A stretch of 64,000 bases of DNA from Tricholoma matsutake. Its lineage: Eukaryota > Basidiomycota > Agaricomycetes > Agaricales > Tricholomataceae. Shown here piece by piece: positions 43,321 through 54,700 of this stretch. The notes under the pieces are model-generated. The model was not told the origin of the DNA. It worked only from the letters and a program-made list of their open reading frames with translations, and did no database searches. The position numbers and the translations under genes are program-made. Where the stretch lies: assembly GCA_026075535.2 (NCBI GenBank), contig AP026542.1, forward strand, positions 7,688,001-7,752,000. The letters run 5' to 3'. Position 1 is the stretch's first letter, and each line of letters begins with the position of its first letter.

Positions 43321-46300
43321 CCGTTACCGCCTTTGGCCCCCATCCCTGAGTTGGTGGAGGACAAAGTGCCACTATCTGTGAATGAGAGGTTGGAAATCGA
43401 AGCCACCTCTCATGCCATGCTACACCAACTCGACGTGATGTCCATGTTCATTGGTACCATCCATACATCCACCGTTCCCCCTGCAGAGAGGAACACATGG
43501 TGCCAAATGGCCTGGGAGTTATTCACAACCACCTGGCGACTGTCTGAGACAATGTCAGCAGAACTAGCAGCCGCTCCGACACCTCTCGATCTCACGTCTC
43601 CGGCAGCCTTCCAGGCTTCCTACACGGCGATGCACACTGCTCAATCAGAGCCTCAATCTGGGGAACCCTCGTCCCCAGCACAGCGCTGTCATCCTCGAGG
43701 TCCTCGTGGACAGCAGCGCCGCAACTAGTACAGGGGCCTATCCCCCTCTACGTTCACGGCCACCAAGTAACTGGTGGCCATTATTGGGATGGTGACATGG
43801 TGTCGCCTCCCTATACCTTCCCCCCGCTGCGGGGGGGACGATGTCATCGAGTGCATGCACATGTGTGCATTTGCTCAAGGGGGGCCTAGGCCCTCTACTT
43901 ATGGCGGTCACAGTGAATAACCAGGTGAACAACCACCCGCCTCGTTACTGTCACTCGTGCACAACACGGTGATGGTCCACCTCATTTGCCTGGGGTGGTC
44001 AATCCTCGTTGGCTGGAAATACGCAGACGGTTATTCCTCCCACAAGGGGGGATTTACGGTGAATTAACACTGCTGCGCCTGGTCTGACTTGTCGGACATG
44101 TGGCTGGGGGACCGTTTTGCTTCAGTGGGCGGTCTAATGGCTAGCTTCGGGAGGGGGGGGCTCCCCCTCCGGATTATTGCCTTTCCTGGCTGAGAGGCCA
44201 ATGTCTGTGGCACTGCCTACCTAAAGTGGCTAAAACGAGGACCTGGGTAGGAGATGGGCAAGGGGAAGCGTAGTTATAGTAGTACCCAAGTTTGCTCGTT
44301 GGATCCTGGGTGCATTCAGAACCACCCCTATCGGCGGTCTGGAAAGTATTGCAGGGCTGCTGCCTATGCAGCTGTTACTGCATCGTCTGGTCGACAAGGG
44401 AGTACTCTGAACCCCCCTGCTAGCCCCATCACACCCCCTAAGAGCAATCTTAGGGCCCAATCACGTCGGCACTACCCACTCTCATGAGCTAGGACTCTGG
44501 GGAGGAAACGTGCTCGACACACTTACCCTCCAGGGTCCATCTGTCGCTTCGGCTGCATCTTTGGCCCTCGTACCAGGCGATGAAGTTGACCCCTTTGGGG
44601 AAGGAAGCACACCTGGGAACAGAGTGAAGGATTTATTCCCCACTCGCTTTTCCTCTCACCGACTCACCTCTAAGGAGGATGGGGCGAGGAGTTCTTACAG
44701 GAGTGACCTCAACAAAGCTTGGGCTTCGGCTCAGATGGAGGATGACACTCTTGTCATCGCAGTGGACGCTTTGGTGCCCACAGATGCTAAATTCCAAGCT
44801 GTCACTTGTGCTCTCGTCTTTGGACAGGGGGAACAAGTAGATCGCGTTGTATCAGCCTCTGGGAGGAGAACCCCCCCAGAAGTCGAACTCTTCGCTCTCC
44901 AACTGGGCATATCCGCTGCGTGTGGCAGGGGATGCAAGAAGTTGGTGATATTCTCGGACTCTACCATGGGCATTGAGTCCCTCATAGATCCAAAACCATG
45001 CTCTGGCATCGCTTCTTGTCTTCTTACCGCGACATGCACAGCCACAAAAAACTTTGTCGACACCGTTTTCATACTTTGCAGCTCAATCTGTCTACGATCT
45101 CAGTGATCCGGTATAACCAGCATCTTACCAATGCATGTCAGAATCATACTTGAGAAGAGGGGGGAGATCGGGTGAAGCGATGGACAAGGGGGACTCTCTA
45201 GATCGGGTACGCCCAGAACTCCTGGCGATGATCCAATTGACTCTCTGCAGCTCTCTTTGAGCCGCAGATCCACACAGAACGTTCCCTCAGTGGGCCCTCA
45301 CAGGACCCAAAGAGGCTCTCCAACCCCCTCCCCCTATGAGGCAGGCATCGTCACACTGCGAGCACAGCGTTTCAGCGTGCCAGCGCTTTCTTCCAGGGAT
45401 GCTACTACGTCTCCTGCACCTCCTGCCACCCCTTCCACACCCGCCTCGCAGTGGGCTGACAAAGTGGCTGATAACCTCTCCCCCCATGTCATTCAGGACA
45501 TGGAGATGGCTAGCGATAACTGGAGTGGGCCCCAGACCTTCGCCAAAGACTTCAGGGAATATGCCGAAGGATTCCGAATCATTCTGAACAGGACGGGATC
45601 CAGACGACCGACTGCTGAGGAACGGCAGCTCATTGCTGAACAACTGGGCTCGGTGCTGGTAGCAGCTGCCGAGGCTGGTCTCGATCGCAACTCAGGAGGC
45701 GCAACGCTCCGGGGAGCAATAGATAGGATGGCTGGGGGCAGTAAATGACCCAGGTCAGGTGCTGCCACCAATGATCCCAATGACGTCCCAAGGGGTGGCC
45801 CAGTCCGCATCGATGCATGCTGGTAACCTATCAGTAGCCACAGACGTCGTCGCCTCCGAGGAGGACCTTCGTTATTTTAAGGAGGCTGCCCACAAGGCAT
45901 TTCCTTTCACGTTGCAAGTGGACGCAGCGCTACCCACGTCCACGTCGTACCTTAAGCTGGTCGACATGCCATTCATCGCTAACGACAAGGCATTAACACC
46001 TGACGTCGTCATTGCACACTTGGGAAAGTCCGGAATATCGGACCTCACAGTGTTACAAGTCCCCCCACGGGTAGTATGCAATTCGAAGATGTCGGATACA
46101 TGCACCGTTTATCTTAACATCGCTGACTCAGTCAGTGGTGCACGAGCCAAGGCTCTTATCGGTCGGGGCATCCAATTTGGACGCTACGTCGCTGATGTTA
46201 GGGCTGTCAGGACAAACCCCGGCTTGCCTCTGTGCCAACAATGCTAGAAATGGGGTCACCCCACCCCAGCATGCAGAGCTCCACAGACCAAATGTCCAGT

Positions 46301-46517
46301 CTGTGCAGGCCCACACCGCAAGGAGCACCATCGTGCCCTTGCTGGGTGCTGTAAGGGAAACGCCAAGGCAAACCCTCCTGTCCCAGCTACCCCTGAAGGG
46401 GCAGCCTGTCCTCATCTGGCTAGATGCATAAACTGCCGGAAGAATCACACATCCGATGACCGTCGGTGCAATTTTTGGTGACATCGCTTTGACCATGACT
46501 GGATCAAAGCTTGCTAT

Positions 46518-48778
46518 TTTTTTTTTTTTTTTTTTTTTTTTTGGGTCAACAATTTATAACGCGGGGCTCGATCGCAGTCCATGGGTCAAGATACAAACAA
46601 GGTACTACTAAGACTACGCATTCCCTATGTCCACATCCCACACCAGGTCCCTTGCAGAAGCCACGTTATGGCGGGCGTACCAGCGTTGTCCTCTCAGACA
46701 GGAAAGGCAATAATCTGTAGGGGAGGGGCCCCCCCCACAAAGGCTAGCCGTTAGTTCGCCGTCTGGTGCTATCTCGGTCCCCCTGGCCACATATCCAACC
46801 AAAGTCAGATCAGGCGCAAGCAGTGTCAATTCACCGTAAGTCCTCCCTTGCGGGAAGAGTAACCGTCTTTCACCAGACAACGAGGATTGACCACCCCATG
46901 CGAGTGAGGTGGACCATCACTGTGTCCATGCACAAGTGACAGTGACGAGGCAGCTGGTTGTTCACCGGAACTGCCATAGCTGGTTATTCACCAGAGCTAC
47001 TGTAGGTAGGGGGTCGAGGCCCCCCCCTCGAGCAAATGCTACTCTGAGCATGCACTCGGTGACATCATCCCCCCCGCAGTGGGGGGAAGGTAAAGGGCGG
47101 CGACATATTGTTACCATCCCGACAACAGCCCTGGTGGGCGGTGAAGAGAAGGGGAGGTCCCCTTCTTCAAGCTCGGCGTGGTCGTTGGCGGGGGCCACAA
47201 GGACGTTGACGCCGTTCCGGGGACAAGGGTTCCTCGGTTGGAGGCTCTGCCGCTGGTGGAGCAGACTGAGCCGCCTGCATCACCGCATAGGAAGCCTGGA
47301 AGGCTGCCGGAGACGTAAGGTCGAGGGGAGCTGATGCCGCGCGAAGCGACTCCATCATGCTCCCTGAAAATCGCCAGGTGGTGGTGAAGAGCTCCCACAC
47401 CATCTGATGCCAAGAGTTCCTGTTGTTGAGAGGAACCGCGGACACTCGGACGGTACCTACAAAGGAGGTCATCATGTCCAGTAAATGTAACATGGCATCA
47501 GAGGTGGCTTCGATTTCCAGCCTCTGATCCCTAGATAACGGCACTTCATCCTCCACCAGCTCGGGGATGGGGGGCCAAGGCAGTAGCGGGGCAGGGGATG
47601 CCTCTGGATAAAGGAGCTCAGCGATGCCGAGCTCCTGTGAATACATATCCTCCTTTGGGAGGCTATGAGCCCAGCGCTTGTGTTCGACGTCGACACCAAG
47701 TGCCCATCGTACACGATCGATCGTTTTCCTCGAGGAGAGCCTAGGCCCCCCCTCGGCGAAAATGAGAGCCTCTTGCATGGCAAGAGAGTTGTCGTCGTCA
47801 TCATCGTTAGGGTCGGAGAGGTCTTCCCCAGCTCATAGATCTCTAGCTGCCCTGAGAGCAGCTGCTACCTCCGATTCATCTTGCACGAACCGGGTGTCGT
47901 AGTCTTGGAGGCCATCATCAAAGATGTCGCCCGTGATCAAAACGGGGTCGCGTAGACCCCGATGTGGTGGTTGGCCTCTGGTTTGCCGTTTGGGCATTGA
48001 GAGTGTGTGTGTTAGTGCTAGTAGATGATGGTAAGAATCAAAATACACAGTGTGGAATCGATAATGGCTGGTCCCTTATCTACATTCCGGGTCCACCCAA
48101 TACAGCCTCCGAACGCTCCGAGGGGGCGAGCAAGCCGCACATCCTGCTGCCTAGTGGGAGAAGATCGAACCCGGGTCATACCACCCTAGAAGAGTGAGCA
48201 CCGGAGGTAGAGGGATGGTGGTGAGAAGCGGCCACCAAGGTGTAGACCTAGCCACCAGGGGGCACCATCACCCGGCCCCTTTTAGCGATGGTGTATTCCA
48301 ATGGGTAGTCAGTGTAGCATGTCTCTAGTAGTAGAAACTCACAGAGCATGGAGGCAGGAAGCCTCGAAGGCACCCAGCAGTCCAGTAAGAACGTCCTTCC
48401 CCCTAAGCCAGACCTCCCCCAGCTAAGCGAGTGCTTCTACTTGGGCGAGCATTGAAGCAGGCATCCCACACCCACTCTAAGCCCCCAGAGGGACCCAGAC
48501 TACTCTTTCATAGACATCACTCACCTAGCAAGGATCCTCGAAGCCAAGGGGAATGAGACAGATAGCAGTCATTGTTGGAGACAATGACCGAGACATCCCC
48601 AGAGATCGGATGGACAGATCTCTTAGCAAATCAGGCCAGGCCTGGAGACGCCGAGAGCATTCGTGATGGCGAAATCCGATCGAAAATCGGACGTAAATTG
48701 AAGTGTCGATGGCGCTGGCAACATTGAGCAGAGGTGTTTACCACTGTTTATAGTGGTTGTAACAAGTCAAGGAGCGCT
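46518..48778 (-). mobile_element. Element B copy 8 (long form, minus)
   Basis: The T-run is 46518-46542 and the target duplication GATCAAAGCTTGCTAT is a perfect 16 bp (46502-46517 and 48779-48794). The 5' terminus complement GTCAAGGAGC ends near 48776. The 3' UTR next to the tail differs from the other copies more than average, so this is a diverged subfamily. Confidence 0.92.
47167..47997 (-). pseudogene. B protein ORF of copy 8 (MPKRQTR-type), one stop
   Basis: The ATG is the complement of 47995-47997; 276 codons to the stop at 47167. One TGA at 47833-47835 replaces the Trp codon of the RDLWAGEDL motif. The rest is open and includes EEHKRW-like and IPELVEDEVPLSRDQRLE stretches, the NSWHQMVWELFTTTWR block, and an Arg/Pro-rich tail (RRQRPCGPRQRPRRA). 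It is the most diverged of the MPKR type, yet keeps length and tail. Confidence 0.72.
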
Positions 48779-49908
48779 GATCAAAGCTTGCTATGACGAG
48801 GTAAGTGCGAGATGCAACTCTCGCTCTCCTCTTTCTTACCATCCCGCAGGACGCGGTGGCCGAATGTAAATGAGGGACAGACTTAGAACTACCCCCCAGC
48901 TACGCGTATTTAGTCAAAATGTAAACAGAAATTGGGGTTACATGGACTCGTTACTGGCAGACTTTGTAGATGACTATGACCTGCTTTTTATCCAAGAGCC
49001 TCCTTGGCAATTAATAAGACATGCCCCTTCTGCCCACAACAGGGAAGGGGATGAAGTTATAGGCGCACCAATGAGCCCAAACTGGGGAACCTTAGTGTGC
49101 CCATTGGGCATTGACTCCCCTCCATGCGTGGTTGTTTACTTTGTGAACAGCATCGCTAATCTAAGACCGGGTCTCAGACGAGATCTGATTGATGATCATG
49201 ACATTCTCTTGTTCTCATTGGGAATAGGAGAGGATGTCATACTACTTGCTAACATCTATTCGTATAGTCAACACTCAGCCATCACGCTCTTATTCGAGAA
49301 CGTCATGACAATCCCACGCTTACACTTCATGTGCAGCAATTTTAATGTGAGACACGCCTCCTGGGATCCCCAGGGGCCTGAACACTCGATCCACGCTGAC
49401 CACTTAGTGGAAACGGCTATGGCATTAGGCCTGACTAGAGCCCTACCAGTAGTGGAGGGCCCCACGCACTTCCCCCCTCAACAGGGCCTTCACCCCACGG
49501 TGATCGACCTGATGTTCGTACCTATGGATCTTAGATTCGTATTGTACTGCGAGATTGTACCTGAAGCCAGAGGGATGTCTGACCACGCCCCTCTGACGTT
49601 AGTACTACCTGGCCCAGGATCTCTGGTTCCGGTTACCAAGTGGTCCATCAAAAAAGGATCTGAGGAGGAAGCATCATACCGGGATGCTGTCTCCTCTGCT
49701 TTAACTCCGTGGCTAGATTGGCATGGGGATACCTCGGCAGAAATCGATGATGTCATCTTGGCGATATCAATGATTTTAAACAAGGCATGGGAAAACCACG
49801 CCAAGGAATCCCGCCTCGGCAAGTCATCCAAAGGTTGGTGGACAGACGAATGCAGTGGTGCTCTAGATGCTTACAGAGCCTCTCGTGATGAGGAGGACTG
49901 GAAGCGAT

Positions 49909-50114
49909 GCTCCTTGACTTGTTACAACCACCATAAACAGTGGTAAACACTCCTGCTCGATGTTGGTAGCAACATCGAGACTCCAATTTTCGTCCGATTT
50001 TCGATCGGATTTCACCATCACGAACGCTCTCGGCGTCTCCAGGCCTGCCCTGATTTGCTAAGAGATCCGTCCATCCAATCCCCGGGGATGTCCCGGTCAT
50101 TGTTTTTGACAATG
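49909..50114 (+). other. Structured 5' leader of element B (four hairpins)
   Basis: Perfect or near-perfect inverted repeats follow each other: ACCAC/GTGGT (49927-49944), CTCGATGTTG-GTAG-CAACATCGAG (49956-49979), TCCGAT-TTTCG-ATCGGA (49993-50009) and CATTGT-TTTTG-ACAATG (50098-50114). In other B copies paired positions change together: hairpin two has the C-G for T-A change near 23965, and hairpin four is CACTGT/ACAGTG at 23810-23830 and 59990-60010. The leader could be a packaging, translation or RT-binding RNA. Confidence 0.6.
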
Positions 50115-51680
50115 GCTGCTATTTGTCTCGTTCCCCTGTGCTTCGAGGATCCTGGCTAGGTGAGTGGTGTCTATGAATGAGTAGTCTAGGTCCCTATGGG
50201 GGCTTAGAGTGGGTGTGGGATGCCTGCTTCAATGCTCGCCCAAGTCGACGCACTCGTTTAGTTGGGGGAGGTCTGGCTCAGGGGGAGGGACATCGTTACT
50301 GGACTGCTGGTCGTCTCTGGGGCTTCCAACCTCCATGCTATGTGAGTCACTACTACTAGGGACAAGCTACACTGACTACCTGTTGGAATACACCATCGCT
50401 AAAAGGGGCTGGGTGACGGTGCCCCCTGATAGCTAGGTCAATGCTCTGGTGGCCGCATTTCACCACCGACTCCTCACCTCCGGTGCTCACTCCTCTGGGG
50501 TGTTATGACCCGGGTTCAATCTTCTCCCACCAGGCAACAGGATGCGCGGCCTGTTCGCCCCCTCAGAGCGTTTGGAGGCTGTATCGGGTGGACCTGGAAC
50601 TGAGACAAGGGGCCATCTGTTATCAACCTTACGCTACGTACTTTGACTGTTATCGTCATTTACCTGTGCTAACTCACTCTCAATGCCCAAATGGCTGAAC
50701 AGAGACCAAACCACACGCTGGGGCCTTCACGACCCCACCTTGATTATGGGTGACATCGTTGGTGATGATGCCCAAGACTACAACACCCAGTTCTCACAGA
50801 ACGAACTGGAGGTAGCAGCTGCCCTAGGCAGTTTGAGATATGTGGGCTGGGGAGGACCTCCCCGACCCTGACGACTACGTGGACTCTCTTGCTAGGCAGG
50901 AGGCCCTCACTTACACTGCACGCTGCGTATTTCGATCACTTGCATCATATACCAGTACTAACTTGCTCCTGATGCCCAAGTGGACAACCAGAGATGATCG
51001 TTCCAACGATCCTATGCCTCCGGCAGCTGTTCCAGCTTCCTGTGTGGCGATGCCAACAGCTCTAGCAAAGCTCCAATCTGGGGAACCCTCGTTCCCAGTA
51101 CAGTGCCGTCATCATCACAGATGGCAGTGCTGCTACTTGTGTGGGGCATCCTGCTCCACACCCATCACCGCCAGTCCGCTGGCTGCTGTCGGGTTGGTGA
51201 CAAATGTCACTACCCTTTACGTTCTCCCCGCTGCGGGGGGGAAATTGCTATCGAGTGCATGTGCTTGCAGTGCATTTGCTCGAGGGGGGCTTTGGCCCCC
51301 TGCTTACGGCGGTTCCGGTGAATAACCAGGTGAACAACCAGCTGCCACATTACTGTTACTCGTGCATGACATGGTGATGGTCCACCTCGTTCATCCGGGG
51401 TGGTCAATCCTCATTGGCTGGGAGTATGCGGATGGTTATTCCTCCCGCAAGGGGGGATTTACGGTGAATTGACACTGCTGCGCCTGATCTGACTTCGGTT
51501 GGATATGTGGCTGGGGGACCGCTTCGCACCAGCTGACGATCTAATGGCTAGCTTCGGGAGGGGGTCTCCCCCTCCAGATTATTGCCTTTCCTGGCTGAGA
51601 GGCCAACGTCTGTGGCACTGCCCGCCTAAAGTGGCTAAAACGAGGACCTGGGTAGGATATGGGTGAGGGGAAGCGTAGTT

Positions 51681-51750
51681 ATAGTAGTACCCAAGTTTGT
51701 ATCCTGCTCCGCGGACTGCGATCGAGCCCCGCATTATAAATTGTTGACCC
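51681..51750 (+). other. 3' tail of element B shared with LINE-A
   Basis: The stretch from GTAGTTATAG to TTGACCC aligns with LINE-A 22873-22931: GTTTGTAT, CCGCGGACTGCG, CGCATTATAAATT and TTGACCC occur in the same order with few differences. The rest of the 3' UTRs is unrelated. A shared 3' end is how SINEs use a partner LINE. Confidence 0.75.
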
Positions 51751-54700
51751 AAAAAAAAAAAAAAAAAAAGGAGGACTGGAAGCACTACAGGAAAGTCATG
51801 CGACACGCAAAGCATGACTTTGTCGACGACCGTATCCAAGAAGTGGCTATGATGAATAGACGACCCTGGGATCTGATGTCCTGGACTCGTCAACGTAACC
51901 TCCTGTCGTATGAGGGAATCTCCTATCGGGGAGAACCTTGTAACGATCTGGATTCCCTCTGGGCTGCCCTTGATGGGTCCTATAACGCTGCTTCAGATCG
52001 AGTAGTCGATCTGAGCATTCTTGATGAACTTGATCCGGTGCCTGGAAGGGCCTGGATCCCGTTCTCCATCATGGAAATGAAAGAAGCGTTAAATGCGTGT
52101 TCTTCCCGTTCTACTCCAGGTCCCGATCATGTTATGTGGTTGCACCTAAAACACTGGTGTAGCAACCCAGAGGTGGCAGGGCTCATCATCCGCATTGCTG
52201 AGGCATGCATCACTGCTGGCCATTGGCCAGCTCACTTTAAGGAATCCCTGTTGGTTATCATCCCAAAACCAGGGAAACCTAATTATTCCACCCCAAAGTC
52301 GTTCAGGCCCATCGTGCTACTGAACACTCTGGGTAAATTAGTCAAAAAAATGTTGTCTAGACGACTTCAGTTCGACAGTGTCGCACACGGGGCCTTCGAG
52401 CAAAACCAGTTCGGGGGTGTCGCCCAGCATTCCACTGAGGATGCAGGAATCTACCTCACCCATCTTGTTAGAGCAGGATGGGCCAAAGGACTCAAAACCA
52501 GCATTGTTGCCTTCGACATCGCCCAATTCTTCCCCTCCTTGAACCACCAGGTTCTTTTGGAGATTATCTCTCGGTCGGGATTCCCTGTGCAGGTAGTGAA
52601 TTTCTTCCGTTCATATCTGGTCAGTTGCAAGACGACCTACAAATGGAACGCTTTCTCATCTGGCTCCTTTGCAGCCGATGTGGGAGTGGGACAAGGATCT
52701 GCCTTGTCCCCTGTCTTATCGGCATTATATCTGATGCCCATTATGAAGCTCTTCAGAAGAAGCAAAATCGGCAGAGATGTTGATCTCATGTCCTATGTGG
52801 ACGATGGTACCCTCATTGCCCGCTCTCCACAGCTGGAGGATAACCTCCCCCTTCTTAAAAAAGCATATGGCTGGATCTTCCAGGCATTCACCTCCCTTGG
52901 ACTTGTCCTTGAACATGACAAGTCCGAAATATTCCATTTCTCGAGGGCAAGGAGATTCACGCCCTTACCCATCGACCTCGGCTTTGCTCCTTACACGGGC
53001 AATACCCCCCTCAAACCCAAGGTTACCTGGAGGTACCTTGGATTTTTCTTTGACTGCAAACTCTCCTTCAAGGAGCATACGTGGTTTTACTCCACCAAAT
53101 CCCTTACCACTGCAAGGGCAATGGGAATGCTTGGCAATTCTGTCAGAGGGCTAACCCCTATGCAGAAACACCTTCTGTACCGCTTGTGTGTCGTACCTAT
53201 CATGACATACAGATTGAGACTCTGGCACTTCAAGGGCGCACGCATCAAGGGAGTCATCAAAACGTTGGCCCACGTGCAGTCTATCGCTGCACGCTGGATC
53301 CTCGGTGCATTCTGAACCACCCCCATCGGTGGCTTGGAGTGTATCGCAGGACTGCTGCCTATGCAGCTGTTACTGTGTCATCTAGTCGACAGAGGGGTGT
53401 TCAGATCCCCCCTACTGGCTCCATCACACCCCCTAAGGGCGATCTTAGGGCCCAATCACGTCGGCACTACCCACTCTCATGAGCTAGGAGTCTGGGGAGG
53501 AAATGTGCTCGACACACTTACCCTACAGGGTCCATCTGTCGCTTTGGCTGCAGCTTTGGCCCTCATACCAGGCGATGAAGTTGACCCCTTTGGGGAAGAA
53601 AGTGCACCTGGGAACAGAGTGAAGGATTTATTCCCCACTTGCTTTTCCTCTCACCGACTCACCTCTAAGGAGGATGGAGCGAGGAATTCTTACAGGAGTG
53701 ACCTCGACAAGGCCTGGGCTTTGGCCCAGGTAGAGGATGACACTCTCGTCGTGGCAGTGGACGCTTCGGTGCCCACAGATGCGAAATACGAAGCTGTCGC
53801 CTGCCGCTTGGCTCCTTGACTTGTTACAACCACTATAAACAGTGGTAAACACTCCTGCTCGATGTTGGTAGCAACGTCGAGACTCCAATTTTGGTCCGAT
53901 TTTCGATCGGATTTTGCCATCACCTGCTTCAACGCTCGCCCAAGTAGAAGCACTCGTTTAGCTGGGGGAGGTCTGGCTTTTTTTTTTTTTTTTTGGGTCA
54001 AAAGTTTATAACGCGGCGCCCAATCGCAGTCCGCGGTAGAGACATACAAACAAAGTACACTACGCCCAGCCCCAGTCCTCCTCCTGCTGATCTTCGCACC
54101 AACCACCTGGATAGCTGCAATGACCACTAAGGGGGCCCCCTTTATCGAGTAAACAGACTTGCCAGTGGTGGCATACCGACAACCCGAGCTTGACGATGTC
54201 GTGTCCCCCAAATCCCTATGGGTATGAGTGCAAGATTTAGAGGATACTGCTGCCCCGACGTGAGCCTCTCAGCTCGGAAAGGAAGGCGTAATCAGCATCG
54301 AAGCCATAACGCACAACCGACAGTGGATCTGAAAGCGCTCAGGCGCCTCCCCGAACCAGTACCTAGTTTCGTGTCCCCCCTCCCTGACAGTCGCTCCTGA
54401 ACACGGGTGGGCCCCCTTTATGAGGGTTAACGGACTCGTCTGGTGCCCTACAGCCACCCCGACATACCGATAACACTAGCCAGAACCAGACGAGAGTCAT
54501 ACGCCCTGCGCGTACGACCTATCCTGGATCCCACGCAAGTGAGTTGAACGACCCAAGCACTGGGTTATTGTCCATAAATTCGTTGAAGCCTTCGACGGAG
54601 TCTGGGCTTGCACGAGTTTCCTTGTGATCCACCTTGGGGCAGACACGTAGTAAGTGGTCTCGAGTTTGTATATCGGGGCCCAGGCACCAACATTGGTATT

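Larger units (their letters stand above)
40627..43728 (+). pseudogene. B protein ORF of copy 6, split only by the B copy 7 insertion
   Basis: Codons 1-138 are 40627-41040 and codons 139-269 plus stop are 43333-43728. Joined across the duplicated target they give 269 codons with no internal stop, the same length as the intact ORF at 63117. Differences from that ORF are mostly C to T and G to A type (Arg to Trp or Gln, Asp to Asn). The protein has a basic start (MPKW), an acidic N-terminal half, a QMAWELFTTTWRLSE block and a basic C-terminal tail ending QQRRN. No family recognised. Confidence 0.75.
39847..44294 (+). mobile_element. Element B copy 6 (long form), split by B copy 7, 3' end lost
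   Basis: The 5' terminus is at 39851, in the RT thumb region of LINE-A copy 5. Own pieces are 39847-41040 and 43333-44294. At 44294 the sequence passes straight from the B 3' UTR (ACCCAAGTTTG) into LINE-A; the last about 55 nt of B and its poly(A) are absent, together with a few host bases, so a small deletion removed the junction. Confidence 0.88.
33344..45007 (+). mobile_element. LINE-A copy 5, interrupted by B copies 5 and 6 and cut by copy 6
   Basis: The 5' terminus GCTTCTTGTCTTCTTACC is at 33344. Own pieces are 33344-34768, 36683-39846 and 44295-45007. The RNase H region stops at 45007, where the 5' end of copy 6 follows. The remaining about 1.2 kb are not in the window. Confidence 0.88.
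37308..45007 (+). pseudogene. LINE-A copy 5 ORF2, split by B copy 6 and cut by copy 6
   Basis: The first 417 codons (37308-38561) are open and contain a complete endonuclease: FSQNVNRNW, FIQEPPW, GDFNVRHASWD, SDHAPLML. TGA 38559-38561 and 38922-38924 (both from CGA) interrupt the linker and RT start. The RT core is then open to the B insertion at 39846 with QFFPSLNHQ, GVGQGGALSP and SYVDDG. The thumb and first half of RNase H continue at 44295-45007 after TGA near 44408. Confidence 0.88.
45135..48869 (+). pseudogene. LINE-A copy 6 ORF1, deleted and broken, split by B copy 8
   Basis: ATG 45135 starts the frame. One G is missing near 45190, which shifts it. TGA 45746-45748 (from CGA), the deletion at about 45797, TAG 46245-46247 (TGG to TAG in the first knuckle, CQQC*KW) and a TGA near 46480 follow. 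The frame is cut at 46517 by B copy 8 and ends at TAA 48867-48869 in front of the ORF2 ATG. Confidence 0.85.
49905..51769 (+). mobile_element. Element B copy 9 (short form)
   Basis: The 5' terminus GCTCCTTGACTTGTTAC is at 49909, preceded by four extra bases. The 3' end and 19-A tail are at 51732-51769. Target duplication AGGAGGACTGGAAG, 14 bp (49891-49904 and about 51769-51782). The ORF start ATG 50683 gives 62 codons; a second frame at 50840-51325 reads on through the duplicated start-like segment. Confidence 0.92.
45008..53803 (+). mobile_element. LINE-A copy 6, interrupted by B copies 8 and 9 and cut by B copy 10
   Basis: The 5' terminus GCTTCTTGTCTTCTTACC begins at 45011, following RNase H sequence of copy 5. 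Own pieces are 45008-46517, 48795-49904 and 51783-53803. About 650 bp of ORF1 are deleted at about 45797. The element is cut in the RNase H domain at 53803 and would continue right of the window after B copy 10. Confidence 0.88.
48870..53803 (+). pseudogene. LINE-A copy 6 ORF2, split by B copy 9 and cut by B copy 10
   Basis: The endonuclease (48870-49904) is open, with FSQNVNRNW and SDHAPLTL; the GDFN motif is altered to SNFN, which changes a catalytic Asp. After B copy 9 the linker, RT and thumb are open from 51783 to TGA 53313-53315: KSFRPIVLLNTLGK, FDIAQFFPSLNH, GVGQGSALSP and SYVDDG are all present. RNase H starts (VDASVPTDAKYEAV) before the cut at 53803. Confidence 0.88.

Noticed and set aside
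51579..51893. Many open frames on the strand opposite to LINE-A and B ORFs (for example 49490-49831, 57427-57768)
   Set aside because: They mirror the sense ORFs with the same codon phase in every copy and carry no recognisable domain; they are shadows of codon bias.
51663..53315. A 550-codon ORF appearing to start in the B 3' UTR and run through poly(A) into LINE-A RT
   Set aside because: The first part is B untranslated sequence and a poly-Lys stretch from the tail. The real coding part is LINE-A ORF2 resuming at 51783.
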